The notes below the pieces were generated by a model. The model saw nothing but the letters and a program-made list of their open reading frames with translations, searched no databases and was not told where the DNA came from. Shown piece by piece: positions 34,644 through 42,978 of a stretch of 64,000 bases of DNA; position 1 is the first letter of the stretch, and the number at the start of each line of letters is the position of its first letter. The stretch spans positions 124,001-188,000 of the forward strand of contig JAHBYF010000003.1 in NCBI GenBank assembly GCA_019636095.1. Reading direction: 5' to 3'. This DNA is from Hyphomonadaceae bacterium (GTDB lineage: Bacteria; Pseudomonadota; Alphaproteobacteria; Caulobacterales; Aquidulcibacteraceae). Position numbers and translations under genes: made by a program.

Positions 34644-34740
34644 GCATCACGTGAGCTACGCTCGTATGGTTGATGCTGTCTGAACGTCGCTAAAGGACTC
34701 GCCAAAACACCGTGGGCGCCCCATGTGACCCGGTATTCCA

Positions 34741-35406
34741 ATGGACATGCCGGTACCTGCCCCTCCAGCCGATCACGGCGAAATGCCTGACGGTGGCAGA
34801 CCGGCGTCCGAGCTCCTGCAAGACCTCATCTCAACCTTCCCAGGCGACAGCGTCAGCGTCGGCGAACTCATCGACCGCCTCGATTCGCGCGCCCACGGCA
34901 TGCTGCTCTTGGTGTTGGCGCTGCCCATGTGCGTGCCCAACGTGCCAGGCATTTCGACCATCTTTGGCGCGCTAATGCTGGCGCCGGCGCTGCAGATGGT
35001 GTTCGGCTCACGCCGGCTGATGGTGCCCAGGCGCGTGCGCGAGTGGCGCGTCAGCGGTGACGCGTTGCGGCGGACGTTCAGCCTCGCGATTCCATCGCTG
35101 AAGCGTGTCGAGTATCTGATCAAGCCGCGCGTGTCCGAGCTGACGCGCTTTCCAGCGACGATTCTCATCGGCTTGCAGACATTGCTGATGGCGATCGTTT
35201 TGATCCTGCCGATCCCGTTCGCCAACTGGCCGCCCGGCATGACGGTGGCGATGACATCGCTCGCGCTGCTTCAGCGCGACGGCCTGCTCATGCTGTTGAC
35301 GATCCCCGCCGCCATCGCTTCGGTTGCTTCGGTCTATTTCGGCGCACGCGTCGGCTTCGCCGTGATCGATCACGCGATCCAGTGGATCAGCGGCCTTTTC
35401 GGTTAG
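34741..35406 (+). CDS. exoD: ExoD-family exopolysaccharide synthesis protein
   Basis: A 221-residue inner membrane protein of the ExoD family, first described in Rhizobium for exopolysaccharide production and alkali tolerance. Marks are FPGDSVSVGELIDRLDSRAHG, LLLVLALPMCVPNVPGISTI, FGALMLAPALQMVFGSRRLM and PFANWPPGMTVAMTSLALLQ, with about four membrane segments. The exact activity is unknown. No polysaccharide genes are nearby, so its role here is open. Confidence 0.93.
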   Translation: MDMPVPAPPADHGEMPDGGRPASELLQDLISTFPGDSVSVGELIDRLDSRAHGMLLLVLALPMCVPNVPGISTIFGALMLAPALQMVFGSRRLMVPRRVREWRVSGDALRRTFSLAIPSLKRVEYLIKPRVSELTRFPATILIGLQTLLMAIVLILPIPFANWPPGMTVAMTSLALLQRDGLLMLLTIPAAIASVASVYFGARVGFAVIDHAIQWISGLFG

Positions 35407-35413
35407 AGCGAAC

Positions 35414-36259
35414 TCAACAGCTCTCGCGGATCAGCCAACCAAGTTGCGTCCCGGTGCGATCGACCGCCGCTTCGACCGTCCTGCAATTACGCGCTGCAGG
35501 CCGTGAGCCGCCCGGTTGAAACTCAGGATCGCCCTCGCCGTTGCGGCGATCGCTATCCGCCAGCGGTTCGTACACCGACACTTCACCCGCCGTGACGATG
35601 CATTCACGCCGCGATCCGTTCGCTTCGCGCACACGCACCAGCATCTCGCCTTCATCAAGCGGCGATGCAAACGTCACCCGCGCCGGGCGCGACGTCGCGC
35701 GCTCCGTGCACACATTGATGGCTGGCATCAGTTCTGGAAGCACAGAAGCCCAGGTTGGCCGCTCGCCCTCCGTCACGCCGCGGCGTGCGCATCCTTGATA
35801 AGGCACGCCCTCGAACAAGATGCTCGCCGTGTAGGGCAGTTCGACACCGCTTGCGGTGCAAGCCTGCTGCGAGATGGTGATGGTGAGCTGGCCGGCCACA
35901 ACGCGCATGCCGTGCTCGCGATAGTCGCGCTCGCCCGGAATGCCGCCGTCCTCGCCAAGGCCCGGGCGCGTGAACTGCGCATAGTCATCGAGGAGCGTCA
36001 GCTCCCACGCGCCCTCGCCGCTGCCGAGGGCGTCGATGCCGCCGGAGGCTTGGAATTCTCCCTCATAGGCAGCGCGCTGCTCAGCGCTCGCCGGGCCGCC
36101 AAGCGCCGCCAAGGTTTCGGCGGCGATTTGAGCTTCGCGCTCAGCATTGCTCGGCGTCGAGGGCCCCTCTTCACTCGACGGGGCTTGGCGTTGGCACGCT
36201 GACAGTGCGGTCGCACTCAGCACGAGCCCGATCAGCGCACCGCGGATCAAAGTCCGCAT
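35414..36259 (-). CDS. Hypothetical lipoprotein (COG3650-like)
   Basis: A 281-residue lipoprotein: MRTLIRGALIGLVLSATALSAC with lipobox ALSAC. The middle part has ELTLLDDYAQFTRPG, REHGMRVVAGQLTITISQQA, TASGVELPYTASILFEGVPY and QGCARRG, resembling the uncharacterised COG3650 type of periplasmic proteins. A second half carries VCTERATSRPARVTF, SRRECIVTAGEVSVYEPLAD and a Cys pair at the end. It is convergent with exoD. The function is unknown. Confidence 0.72.
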   Translation of the reverse strand: MRTLIRGALIGLVLSATALSACQRQAPSSEEGPSTPSNAEREAQIAAETLAALGGPASAEQRAAYEGEFQASGGIDALGSGEGAWELTLLDDYAQFTRPGLGEDGGIPGERDYREHGMRVVAGQLTITISQQACTASGVELPYTASILFEGVPYQGCARRGVTEGERPTWASVLPELMPAINVCTERATSRPARVTFASPLDEGEMLVRVREANGSRRECIVTAGEVSVYEPLADSDRRNGEGDPEFQPGGSRPAARNCRTVEAAVDRTGTQLGWLIRESC

Positions 36260-36327
36260 CGGCTTTCCCCCTTTGGCTCTGCCATCCAGATGGATGTCAG
36301 CACCGTCCTACAGGTTAGTATAGCCCC

Positions 36328-36414
36328 ATGCAGCGTGATTCCGGCGCCCCACTGTGGGAGTTTTTCGCGGGCGGCGGCCTAGCCCGCCTCGGCCTTGAGC
36401 CGGATTTTGCCTAG
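36328..36414 (+). pseudogene. Truncated C5-cytosine methyltransferase (dcm stub)
   Basis: Only 28 codons remain: MQRDSGAPLWEFFAGGGLAR, then LGLEPDFA and a TAG stop. LWEFFAGGGLARLGL is motif I of C5-cytosine DNA methyltransferases, which normally continues for 300-400 residues. The reading frame stops just where the opposite-strand restriction gene ends. The stub points towards the vsr gene at 38507, and dcm-vsr is a common gene order, so it is probably the remains of the resident methyltransferase. Confidence 0.75.
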
Positions 36415-37265
36415 CTCCGCCGGATCGCGGTCCAGTTTGAGGAACGACGCGCTACGCCCCCCGCTGAGATCAGCGTCCGCCTTTGCACCTCGTTGTCCTT
36501 CTGCCTGACCTCAATTCTTACTGCGCATACCTCCGGCTCTTCGCCACCGAAGGCTGCATGCAACACAGACAGGAATTCCACCTCACTCAAACTATGCGCC
36601 GGAGGCGCTGGATTATTGCGCGGCGATGGCACCGTACGCGGCATTAGGTAGACACAGGGAGGCGGCAACGAATACTGCCCAACGTCGACCTTATTGCGAG
36701 GCTTGCTAGCTAGCTTCGGGCATGGTTTGGCAACGGTGTCACAAAGCATATCCCAAACAACAACGCCGTCGACGCACACCTGACGATGGACAATCTCGGC
36801 ACTTAGGCGTGTGTGCAGACCAGACCATACATTCCGCTCCGGATCTGCATTCGGATTGGTGCAGACACTCCATACTACGAACTCATCTGCATGGTTCGGT
36901 CGCTCAAAGATGTTCGTATTGTTGCCGTCCAGACAGCCCTTCAGTTCGATTGCTGCAATTCTTCCAGAATTCAAGCGGACCTCGTAGTCATACCGATTTT
37001 GTCCGCCCGCCGGGTGCCAAGACTCGATGAGGCGTCGATCCTCAAGCTGATTTAGGATCAGCTTTGCAAAGGTACGCTTGTCGGACATCGTAGCCGAGTA
37101 TTGACCGCGAATGTGCTCCACCGCTCCTCGGAGCAAACCACTGCGATAGAATTCTGACTCGGGCACCTCAGGCATCAAAAGATGCGCCTTGGTCTTTAGT
37201 AGCTCGGCGAGCTCTTCAACTTTTTCTCGATGCGCGCCGTCGCACTTGCACGGGATGCAACTCAC
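36411..37265 (-). CDS. Probable type II restriction endonuclease
   Basis: A 284-residue protein of no recognised family. Its position directly after a DNA methyltransferase, overlapping it by 50 bases, is that of a restriction gene. A candidate PD-(D/E)xK active site is present: Asp93 in NRYDYEV and Glu107-x-Lys109 in RIAAIELKG. A Cys/His group at the start (SCIPCKCDGAH) could bind metal. Start GTG 37265 is preceded by AGGGGCG. Base composition is lower in G+C than its surroundings. The stop falls in the dcm stub, so the last residues may come from the junction. Confidence 0.7.
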   Translation of the reverse strand: MSCIPCKCDGAHREKVEELAELLKTKAHLLMPEVPESEFYRSGLLRGAVEHIRGQYSATMSDKRTFAKLILNQLEDRRLIESWHPAGGQNRYDYEVRLNSGRIAAIELKGCLDGNNTNIFERPNHADEFVVWSVCTNPNADPERNVWSGLHTRLSAEIVHRQVCVDGVVVWDMLCDTVAKPCPKLASKPRNKVDVGQYSLPPPCVYLMPRTVPSPRNNPAPPAHSLSEVEFLSVLHAAFGGEEPEVCAVRIEVRQKDNEVQRRTLISAGGVARRSSNWTAIRRS

Positions 37266-38406
37266 TGATCGCCCCTGTCGCCTTACCTAAGGCCGGTAAG
37301 AATATTGAGTTACTCAAATGCCCAACCACAGGGACCACAACTCCGTCTCCTGTAAGATGGTAAGCTTCGTTGTAACGCTCCGGCAAAACATAGTCATCGG
37401 AGAGCCCCATCAGTCGAGCGGTCTCACGCGCAGAGATGAGACGCGACCTAACTTCCGTTCCGTCAACGATCATAAGCGTCTGTCGGCTGGAGCCACCCGC
37501 TGGCGTGCGCAGGCATCCTGCCACATCGTCAAATCGTATCTCAGCTCGTTGCACTTTCTCATCGTCGGTGCTTAGGCGCGTCCGCTTGTAAATCGCGCCC
37601 ACCATGACCCGCCCAGCTCGCTTCGCTTGCTCCACCTTTTTCTTGTGCGGCATCGCCATCATGGAAAGGAGTTTCCGCGTCTCTTCACGACTGTGCCACG
37701 TGACGTCCGACGGATCTTCTTCCAGCAAATCAGCGAACCGCTTCGAACGCTTTTGTGGCAATGGCATGTTCCACCATATCCACGCCTCCTTCTCTGCCGG
37801 ATCAAGGCGCATGAACGCACGCTTTAGCGGCGCGGGATGCCAAACGTCATGCGGACCATCAGAAACCAGACGACTGGGCAAACTGTCTGTCGCAGACACG
37901 CCAACGAAGAACAACCTAGGGCGAGACTGCGGTACAAAACGCTCAGCGTCGATCACCATTGCGCCTACGCGCATCCCGAGCTTGCTGAACGCCGTAACAA
38001 TCGACCTAAAGTCCCTGCCATCGTGAGAAGTCAGCGTGCCACAGACATTTTCAAGCACGATGAAGTTCGGTAGCGGACCTCGCTCAGATAGCCACTCCAT
38101 TCTCTGCCAGAAAGGCCAAAACGTTCCCGAGCGGTCGCCCCTTAGGCCCGCGCCTCCTCCCGCCAACGACAAATCCTGGCAGGGAAACGACGCCCACACC
38201 AAATGCGGCGTATTGGGAAGTTGCTCGCGTGTGATGTTGTTGATGTCATCACAAAGGATGTCGGCGCCACCATCCTTCAAGTGATTAAGTCGATAGGTTT
38301 CAGCTTTCTTGCGATCGAAGTCGTTCGCTAACGCACATGACCAACGGCCGCCGAGGCCTGCGCGAACCATGCCGCCGCCGGCAAAGAACTCGAAAAACGT
38401 CGGCAC
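37216..38406 (-). CDS. C5-cytosine-specific DNA methyltransferase
   Basis: Methylates cytosine at C5 in a specific DNA site, protecting it from the coupled nuclease. About 396 residues. Motif I is EFFAGGGMVRAGLG, motif IV WASFPCQDLSLAGG with the catalytic Cys near residue 76, motif VI LENVCG, motif VIII QSRPRLFFVG and motif X GDGVVVPVVGHLSNSI. All key motifs are intact, so it is probably active. GTG at 38406 (VPTFFEFFAGGG), with AGAGGG six bases upstream, is the best start; a TTG at 38460 is possible. It is first in the restriction-modification operon. Confidence 0.9.
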   Translation of the reverse strand: MPTFFEFFAGGGMVRAGLGGRWSCALANDFDRKKAETYRLNHLKDGGADILCDDINNITREQLPNTPHLVWASFPCQDLSLAGGGAGLRGDRSGTFWPFWQRMEWLSERGPLPNFIVLENVCGTLTSHDGRDFRSIVTAFSKLGMRVGAMVIDAERFVPQSRPRLFFVGVSATDSLPSRLVSDGPHDVWHPAPLKRAFMRLDPAEKEAWIWWNMPLPQKRSKRFADLLEEDPSDVTWHSREETRKLLSMMAMPHKKKVEQAKRAGRVMVGAIYKRTRLSTDDEKVQRAEIRFDDVAGCLRTPAGGSSRQTLMIVDGTEVRSRLISARETARLMGLSDDYVLPERYNEAYHLTGDGVVVPVVGHLSNSIFLPALGKATGAISELHPVQVRRRASRKS

Positions 38407-38506
38407 AAAAAACCCTCTGCCCTTTACACTGGGCTTCCAGCGAGTCCGCGGATTCGCCAAGTCTGTTCTGTTTATGTTCTGTTAATATGCAGTTAAAGTC
38501 AACCTA

Positions 38507-38923
38507 GTGCGCGCCGACGTTTTCGATCCGATCAAACGCTCCGCCGTCATGCGCGCCGTGAAGTCGCGCGATACCGCGCCTGAGTTGGCGGTGCGCACCG
38601 CCGTGCGTGGCCTCGGTTACGCGCGCCGCTATCGGCTCAACAACACATCGCTGCCCGGCAAGCCCGATCTCGTGTTCGGCGCGATGCGCAAAGCCATCTT
38701 CGTACACGGCTGTTTTTGGCACGGTCACGACTGCAAACGCGGCGCCCGCCAACCGAAAGACAACGCCGCTTATTGGCGCGCAAAGATCGATCGCAACGTC
38801 GCGCGCGACCGCGCAACGCTGAAGACATTGCGCGCCGGCGATTGGTCGATCCTGGTGATTTGGGAATGCGAAGCGCGCGACGAGAAGGTCCTTGCGCGCA
38901 GATTGGCGAAGTTCCTGCGCTGA
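38507..38923 (+). CDS. vsr: Very short patch repair endonuclease (Vsr)
   Basis: Nicks DNA at T:G mismatches made when methylated cytosines deaminate. 138 residues, full length. Marks are DVFDPIKRSAVMRAVKSRDT, LPGKPDLVF with the catalytic Asp, VHGCFWHGHDC with the zinc-binding and active-site His residues, NAAYWRAKIDRN and LVIWECE. The start is GTG at 38507. It is intact but no longer has a complete dcm beside it on the same strand; the complete methyltransferase nearby is on the other strand and seems foreign. Confidence 0.93.
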   Translation: MRADVFDPIKRSAVMRAVKSRDTAPELAVRTAVRGLGYARRYRLNNTSLPGKPDLVFGAMRKAIFVHGCFWHGHDCKRGARQPKDNAAYWRAKIDRNVARDRATLKTLRAGDWSILVIWECEARDEKVLARRLAKFLR

Positions 38924-38927
38924 TTGC

Positions 38928-40367
38928 TCAAGCAGCCGAAGACGCCGCCGCGGTCACTGGCGCATCGAGGCTAAATGCAAACACCGATCCCTCGCCCAGT
39001 TCGCTCTTGGCGGTGAGCTTGCCGCCCATCAGCTTGGCCAAGCGTAGCGAGATCGCCAGCCCGAGCCCCGGCCCCTCGCCATCCGCACACAGACGCTCGC
39101 GCCCAAAAATCAGCGCCAACTGCGCGCGCGACATGCCCGCGCCGGTGTCGGCGATGATCACGCTGAGGCGCGCGAGCCCGCCGCCCAGCGTTTGCGCGCT
39201 CATGCGAACGCGAACACCGCCGTGCGTGGTGTAGCGGATCGCGTTCGCCAGCAGATTGAACAACACCTGCCGCACCCGCCCCGCGTCAATCTCCAATGAC
39301 GCAGGCGTCTCGGGATCAACGTCCACAAAGAGCTCAAGTCCTTTGTCCTGCGCGGCCGCGCGAAACGCACTCACCACCCCACGCAGCACGTCGCGCGGAT
39401 CGGTTGGGCGCGCCTCGATGCGAACGTGCCCGTTCTCCAGCCGATCGAGATCGGAGAGATCGTTCAGCACCAGGCGCAAGACTTCGCCCGCTTGCACAAT
39501 CGTTGCGATATGCGCGCGCGCTTGCGGCGATTGCGCGGCGCGGCGCAAATGCTCTGCGGCGCCGGCGAGCGCCGACATCGGCGTACGCAATTCGTCGTTC
39601 ATGCGCTGGATCACGCTGCTCTTGGCCGCCGCCGCCGCAGCTGCCGCCTGGCGTTCGCGCAGGACAGCCGCTTCGGCTTCCAGTTGCGCGGCGTCCGACG
39701 CCAGCAAGCTCTTCCAAAGATTGACGCCAAACGCCAGCAACAGCAGCCCGCCCATCATTGGCATCAGGTCGAGCGGATTGCGCGCGCCGTTGATGAGATA
39801 ATCGGCCATCGGCAAACCGAGCAGGAACGCGATCGTGCATCCCGCGCCCGCAATCGAAAGCGGCACTGAGGATCGCAATGTCGCTGCGGCGTTGGCGAGA
39901 CCGCCAAACATATAGATGATCGCCAGCGTCTCGCCCGGCACGTAAGGAGAGAACCACAGCGTCGCTGCGATGATGTTGCCATAGATGCTTTGCACCGCCG
40001 TCCACACGATGATGCGCGGCATCGTGCGCGGGGTGTCGCCATTCTGGCACCGCTTCAGCAAGCGGCCGAAGATCCAGCGGTCGAACATGATCACCGGGAC
40101 AAGGCCCAGCCACCACAGAAGCGGCGTGGCCGCCCCCACGATCGATGTCGCTACGGCAGCGACAATGGCGCTGGCGGTTAGCCTCAACCAGGCATTGGCG
40201 ACCCGCGCGCGTCCAACGTTCGCCAAGGCGCGAGCGCGCTTGGCGCTGTCGAGCACGGGAGGCGCTGCCAGTTTCATCAAACCGGACGCGATTGTGGCGA
40301 TCGCCTCCTGAACTTTGGTTAAGATGCGCCGCTTGAAACACCGGCCGAAACGCGGTTGAACGATCAT
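38928..40367 (-). CDS. Membrane histidine-kinase-like protein with His-to-Asp change at the phosphoacceptor site
   Basis: A 479-residue inner membrane sensor. Several membrane segments span about residues 60-220, followed by a coiled-coil linker and a HisKA-like helix pair. The H-box reads MNDELRTPMSAL, where the usual form is SHELRTPL, so the phosphorylated His is Asp258 here. The ATP-binding part looks intact: N box VRQVLFNLLANAIRYT, G1 DTGAGMS, G2 GPGLGLAIS. It may be a pseudokinase that binds ATP or controls a partner kinase. No response regulator gene is adjacent. An in-frame ATG at 40277 is an alternative start. Confidence 0.85.
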   Translation of the reverse strand: MIVQPRFGRCFKRRILTKVQEAIATIASGLMKLAAPPVLDSAKRARALANVGRARVANAWLRLTASAIVAAVATSIVGAATPLLWWLGLVPVIMFDRWIFGRLLKRCQNGDTPRTMPRIIVWTAVQSIYGNIIAATLWFSPYVPGETLAIIYMFGGLANAAATLRSSVPLSIAGAGCTIAFLLGLPMADYLINGARNPLDLMPMMGGLLLLAFGVNLWKSLLASDAAQLEAEAAVLRERQAAAAAAAAKSSVIQRMNDELRTPMSALAGAAEHLRRAAQSPQARAHIATIVQAGEVLRLVLNDLSDLDRLENGHVRIEARPTDPRDVLRGVVSAFRAAAQDKGLELFVDVDPETPASLEIDAGRVRQVLFNLLANAIRYTTHGGVRVRMSAQTLGGGLARLSVIIADTGAGMSRAQLALIFGRERLCADGEGPGLGLAISLRLAKLMGGKLTAKSELGEGSVFAFSLDAPVTAAASSAA

Positions 40368-40385
40368 TCAATTCGGAGCCGATCC

Positions 40386-40928
40386 ATGCGTTTCATTGCC
40401 ATAACGGCGCTCTTGGCCACCCTGATCAGCACCCCCATCGCCAGCGCCGAAGTTGCTGCCGCAACGTCATCCAACTTCCTGATTCAGACCGAATTCCACG
40501 TCGACGCCGCCCCCGCCAAGGTCTGGCGCGACCTCACCCGCATCAACCATTGGTGGAGCGCCGAACACACCTATTCCGGCGACGCCTCAAACTTGCGCCT
40601 CGATGCGCGCGCCGGTGGCTGTTGGTGCGAGCGCTGGGGCCACGATCAATCGGTCGAGCATGTCCGCGTCGTCACCGTCATGGAGCGCGATGGCGTGCGC
40701 ACGTTGCGCGCCATCGGCGGCTTGGGACCGCTCCAGGAAATGGGCGTTACAGGCGTACTCACCTTCACGGTGACGCCACACGCCAACGGCGCGAACGTTA
40801 TAATGAATTATCGCGTTTCAGGCGATCCGAGCCTCAACCTCGATCAAGTCGCGATCTTTGTGGATAGTGTCTTGATGGATCAAATGGAGCGTTTACGTCG
40901 TTATTCCACGTCGGGAACTCCCGACTAA
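40386..40928 (+). CDS. Secreted START/SRPBCC-like protein
   Basis: A 180-residue protein with signal peptide MRFIAITALLATLISTPIAS (cleavage near ASA-E). The body looks like a SRPBCC (Bet v1-like) fold: FLIQTEFHVDAAPAKVWRDL, INHWWSAEHTYSGDASNLRL, GVRTLRAIGGLGPLQEMGVT and VDSVLMDQMERLRRY as the C-terminal helix. Such domains bind hydrophobic ligands; export makes this one unusual. It diverges from the kinase-like gene. Confidence 0.75.
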   Translation: MRFIAITALLATLISTPIASAEVAAATSSNFLIQTEFHVDAAPAKVWRDLTRINHWWSAEHTYSGDASNLRLDARAGGCWCERWGHDQSVEHVRVVTVMERDGVRTLRAIGGLGPLQEMGVTGVLTFTVTPHANGANVIMNYRVSGDPSLNLDQVAIFVDSVLMDQMERLRRYSTSGTPD

Positions 40929-41023
40929 GGTCCGCGTTCAGCGCAGGCTCATACCGCAGGCGCCATGTTCCCGACCGGATCGGGCCGTAACCGCGCCCCG
41001 TCTTTGTCGATTGGAGGGATTTC

Positions 41024-41680
41024 ATGTTCCGCAAAGCATCTGCAGCTTTGGCTGCTCTTCTGTTGGTGGTCGGCTGCACCACCGTTGACCCGGTCACCGG
41101 CGAACGCGAACCGAACCGCACCGCGAATGGCGCCATCATCGGCGCGATCGTTGGCGCAGCGGCCGGCACGCTCGCTGGCGGCGATGATCGCCGCAACGCT
41201 ATGATTGGGGCCGGCATCGGCGCACTCGGCGGCGCCGCGATCGGCAACTACATGGATCGCACCTATCAGAACCTGCGCGAGCGTCTCGCCGGCACCGGCG
41301 TCGGCGTTGAGCGCGTCAGCCAATCGCAGATCAAATTGATCTTCCCGGCCGACCTCACCTTCGACTTCAACCGCGACACGGTGAAGAGCCAGTTCGTCGG
41401 CACGTTGCGTGACACCGGCAACGTCCTGCGCACCTATGACCAAACGACGGTGGACGTGATCGGCCACGCTGACTCGGTCGGCAGCGACGAGTACAACCTC
41501 GATCTGTCGCAACGCCGCGCCAACAATGTCGCCAGCATCCTGCAAAGCGGCGGCGTGCAAAGCGCGCGCATCCTGTCAGAAGGCCACGGCGAGCGTGAGC
41601 CGATCGCATCGAACGCGACTGACACAGGCCGCGCCCAAAACCGCCGCGTGGAAGTGTTTATCAGCGCTTTCCAAGGCTAA
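41024..41680 (+). CDS. OmpA-family lipoprotein with glycine-zipper (YiaD-like)
   Basis: A 218-residue outer membrane lipoprotein: lipobox VVGC at residue 18, then a glycine-zipper segment (NGAIIGAIVGAAAGTLAGGD and AMIGAGIGALGGAAIGNYMD) and a C-terminal OmpA domain (FPADLTFDFNRDTVKSQF, VIGHADSVGSDEYNLDLSQR). The order is that of YiaD and related proteins that anchor the outer membrane to peptidoglycan. ATG at 41024 follows GGAGGG. It has its own terminator. Confidence 0.92.
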   Translation: MFRKASAALAALLLVVGCTTVDPVTGEREPNRTANGAIIGAIVGAAAGTLAGGDDRRNAMIGAGIGALGGAAIGNYMDRTYQNLRERLAGTGVGVERVSQSQIKLIFPADLTFDFNRDTVKSQFVGTLRDTGNVLRTYDQTTVDVIGHADSVGSDEYNLDLSQRRANNVASILQSGGVQSARILSEGHGEREPIASNATDTGRAQNRRVEVFISAFQG

Positions 41681-41701
41681 TTGACCAAGAACCAAACGAA
41701 G

Positions 41702-41736
41702 ACGCCGTCACGCCCACGCGTGGCGGCGTTTTTTTT
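41702..41736 (+). terminator. Rho-independent terminator
   Basis: A 12-base stem ACGCCGTCACGC / GCGTGGCGGCGT (one G-T pair) with a 4-base loop, then a run of eight T. It lies 22 bases after the OmpA-family lipoprotein stop. Confidence 0.93.
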
Positions 41737-41883
41737 CGCGCCCGCGCACCCCGAGTGTGACGTGACAGCCAGCGCCAATCCCATAGTCGCGCGCGCCGCG
41801 ATTTTGATTGAAATGGGGTGATCGGGGCCTAAGCTTTGCGGGACGCCGGCTCAGAAAGCAGCCGCTCGGGGAGAATGGGGACA

Positions 41884-42918
41884 ATGAGAAATCTGAAGAG
41901 AGCGATCGCGCTGGCGACAATCCTGGCCGCCGCCTCAACTGGCGCAGCGCACGCGACCGAAGGTTGGTACGGCCGCGTCGATGCGGGCTACACGCTCGAC
42001 GGCGAGTCCGACATTGATGAATCTGGCTTCGGCAACTACACGCTCGGCCACGAGCACGACTGGTCGCAATATTTGGGACTGGGCTACGCATTCCCCAACG
42101 GCTTCCGTCTCGAAGGCGAGATCGGGCACCGCTTCAACCAGTTTGACGTTGATGATTTCAGCAGCATTGAGCTGTCAGGCGACGGCGACGTCCACGCTTG
42201 GTCGGCGATGGCGAACCTATTCTACGACTTCAACCGCGGCGGCGCGATCGAGCCCTATATCGGCGTCGGCGCCGGGGCTGCGCGCGTCAACACCACCTAC
42301 GGCAATGGGTTCGTTGACGGCGAAGACACGGTCTTTGCTTGGCAGGGCATCGTCGGCGCAGCCATCGGCCTCAGCCCACGCTGGGACCTCGATATCGGCT
42401 ACCGCTACTTTGAAGCCGATGGCGTGAAGCCGGAAGATTTCATCGAGCAGGATTACAACGATCAATCGTTGACGGTCGGTCTGCGCTATCAATTCTCGCC
42501 GCCGCCGGCGCCGCCAGTGGTGACGCCTCCGGTTCAGCCGCCGGTGCAACCGCCCGTCGTGCAACAGCCGCCTGCGTGCCCGACGTCGGAATTCGTTGTG
42601 TACTTCGAGTGGGATCGCTCGAACCTCAACCAGGCTGCGTTGGAAACCATCGATGCCGCGGTCAACCGCGCGCGTCAGTGCAACGTCAGCGGCACGGTGG
42701 TTGTCGGCCACACCGACACCTCGGGTTCGACCACCTACAACCAAGGCCTGTCGGAGCGTCGTGCTTCGGTGGTCCGCGACGCCCTTGTGGCGCGCGGCAT
42801 GGCCGCCGGTTCGATCACGACCCAAGCGCGCGGCGAAACCGATCTCGCCCGTCAAACGCGCGACGGCGTGCGTGAACCTCTGAACCGCCGTACGGCGGTG
42901 ACGATCACCTTCCGCTAA
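41884..42918 (+). CDS. OmpA-type outer membrane beta-barrel protein
   Basis: A 344-residue outer membrane protein with signal peptide MRNLKRAIALATILAAASTG (cleavage near AHA-T), an eight-strand barrel domain (GWYGRVDAGYTLDGESDIDE, YLGLGYAFPNGFRLEGEIGH, IVGAAIGLSPRWDLDIGYRY), a Pro/Val-rich linker (PPVQPPVQPPVVQQPP) and an OmpA peptidoglycan-binding domain (FVVYFEWDRSNLNQAALETI, VVGHTDTSGSTTYN). GGGGAG at 41868 favours ATG 41884 over 41875. It structurally links the outer membrane to the wall. Confidence 0.94.
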   Translation: MRNLKRAIALATILAAASTGAAHATEGWYGRVDAGYTLDGESDIDESGFGNYTLGHEHDWSQYLGLGYAFPNGFRLEGEIGHRFNQFDVDDFSSIELSGDGDVHAWSAMANLFYDFNRGGAIEPYIGVGAGAARVNTTYGNGFVDGEDTVFAWQGIVGAAIGLSPRWDLDIGYRYFEADGVKPEDFIEQDYNDQSLTVGLRYQFSPPPAPPVVTPPVQPPVQPPVVQQPPACPTSEFVVYFEWDRSNLNQAALETIDAAVNRARQCNVSGTVVVGHTDTSGSTTYNQGLSERRASVVRDALVARGMAAGSITTQARGETDLARQTRDGVREPLNRRTAVTITFR

Positions 42919-42945
42919 ACGCGGAAGCGATCACACTTAAAAGCG

Positions 42946-42978
42946 CGGGCCCGGCCAAAAGCCGGGCCCGTTGCTCTT
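42946..42978. terminator. Terminator hairpin between convergent ompA-type gene and amn
   Basis: A perfect 10-base stem CGGGCCCGGC / GCCGGGCCCG with loop CAAAA, then TTGCTCTT on the plus strand. It lies 28 bases past the ompA-type stop and next to the end of amn. Confidence 0.85.

Noticed and set aside
36410..38507. CCTAG at both edges as a target-site duplication of a transposon
   Set aside because: No transposase or terminal inverted repeats are present, and a 5-base match can be chance. Kept only as a possible junction mark.
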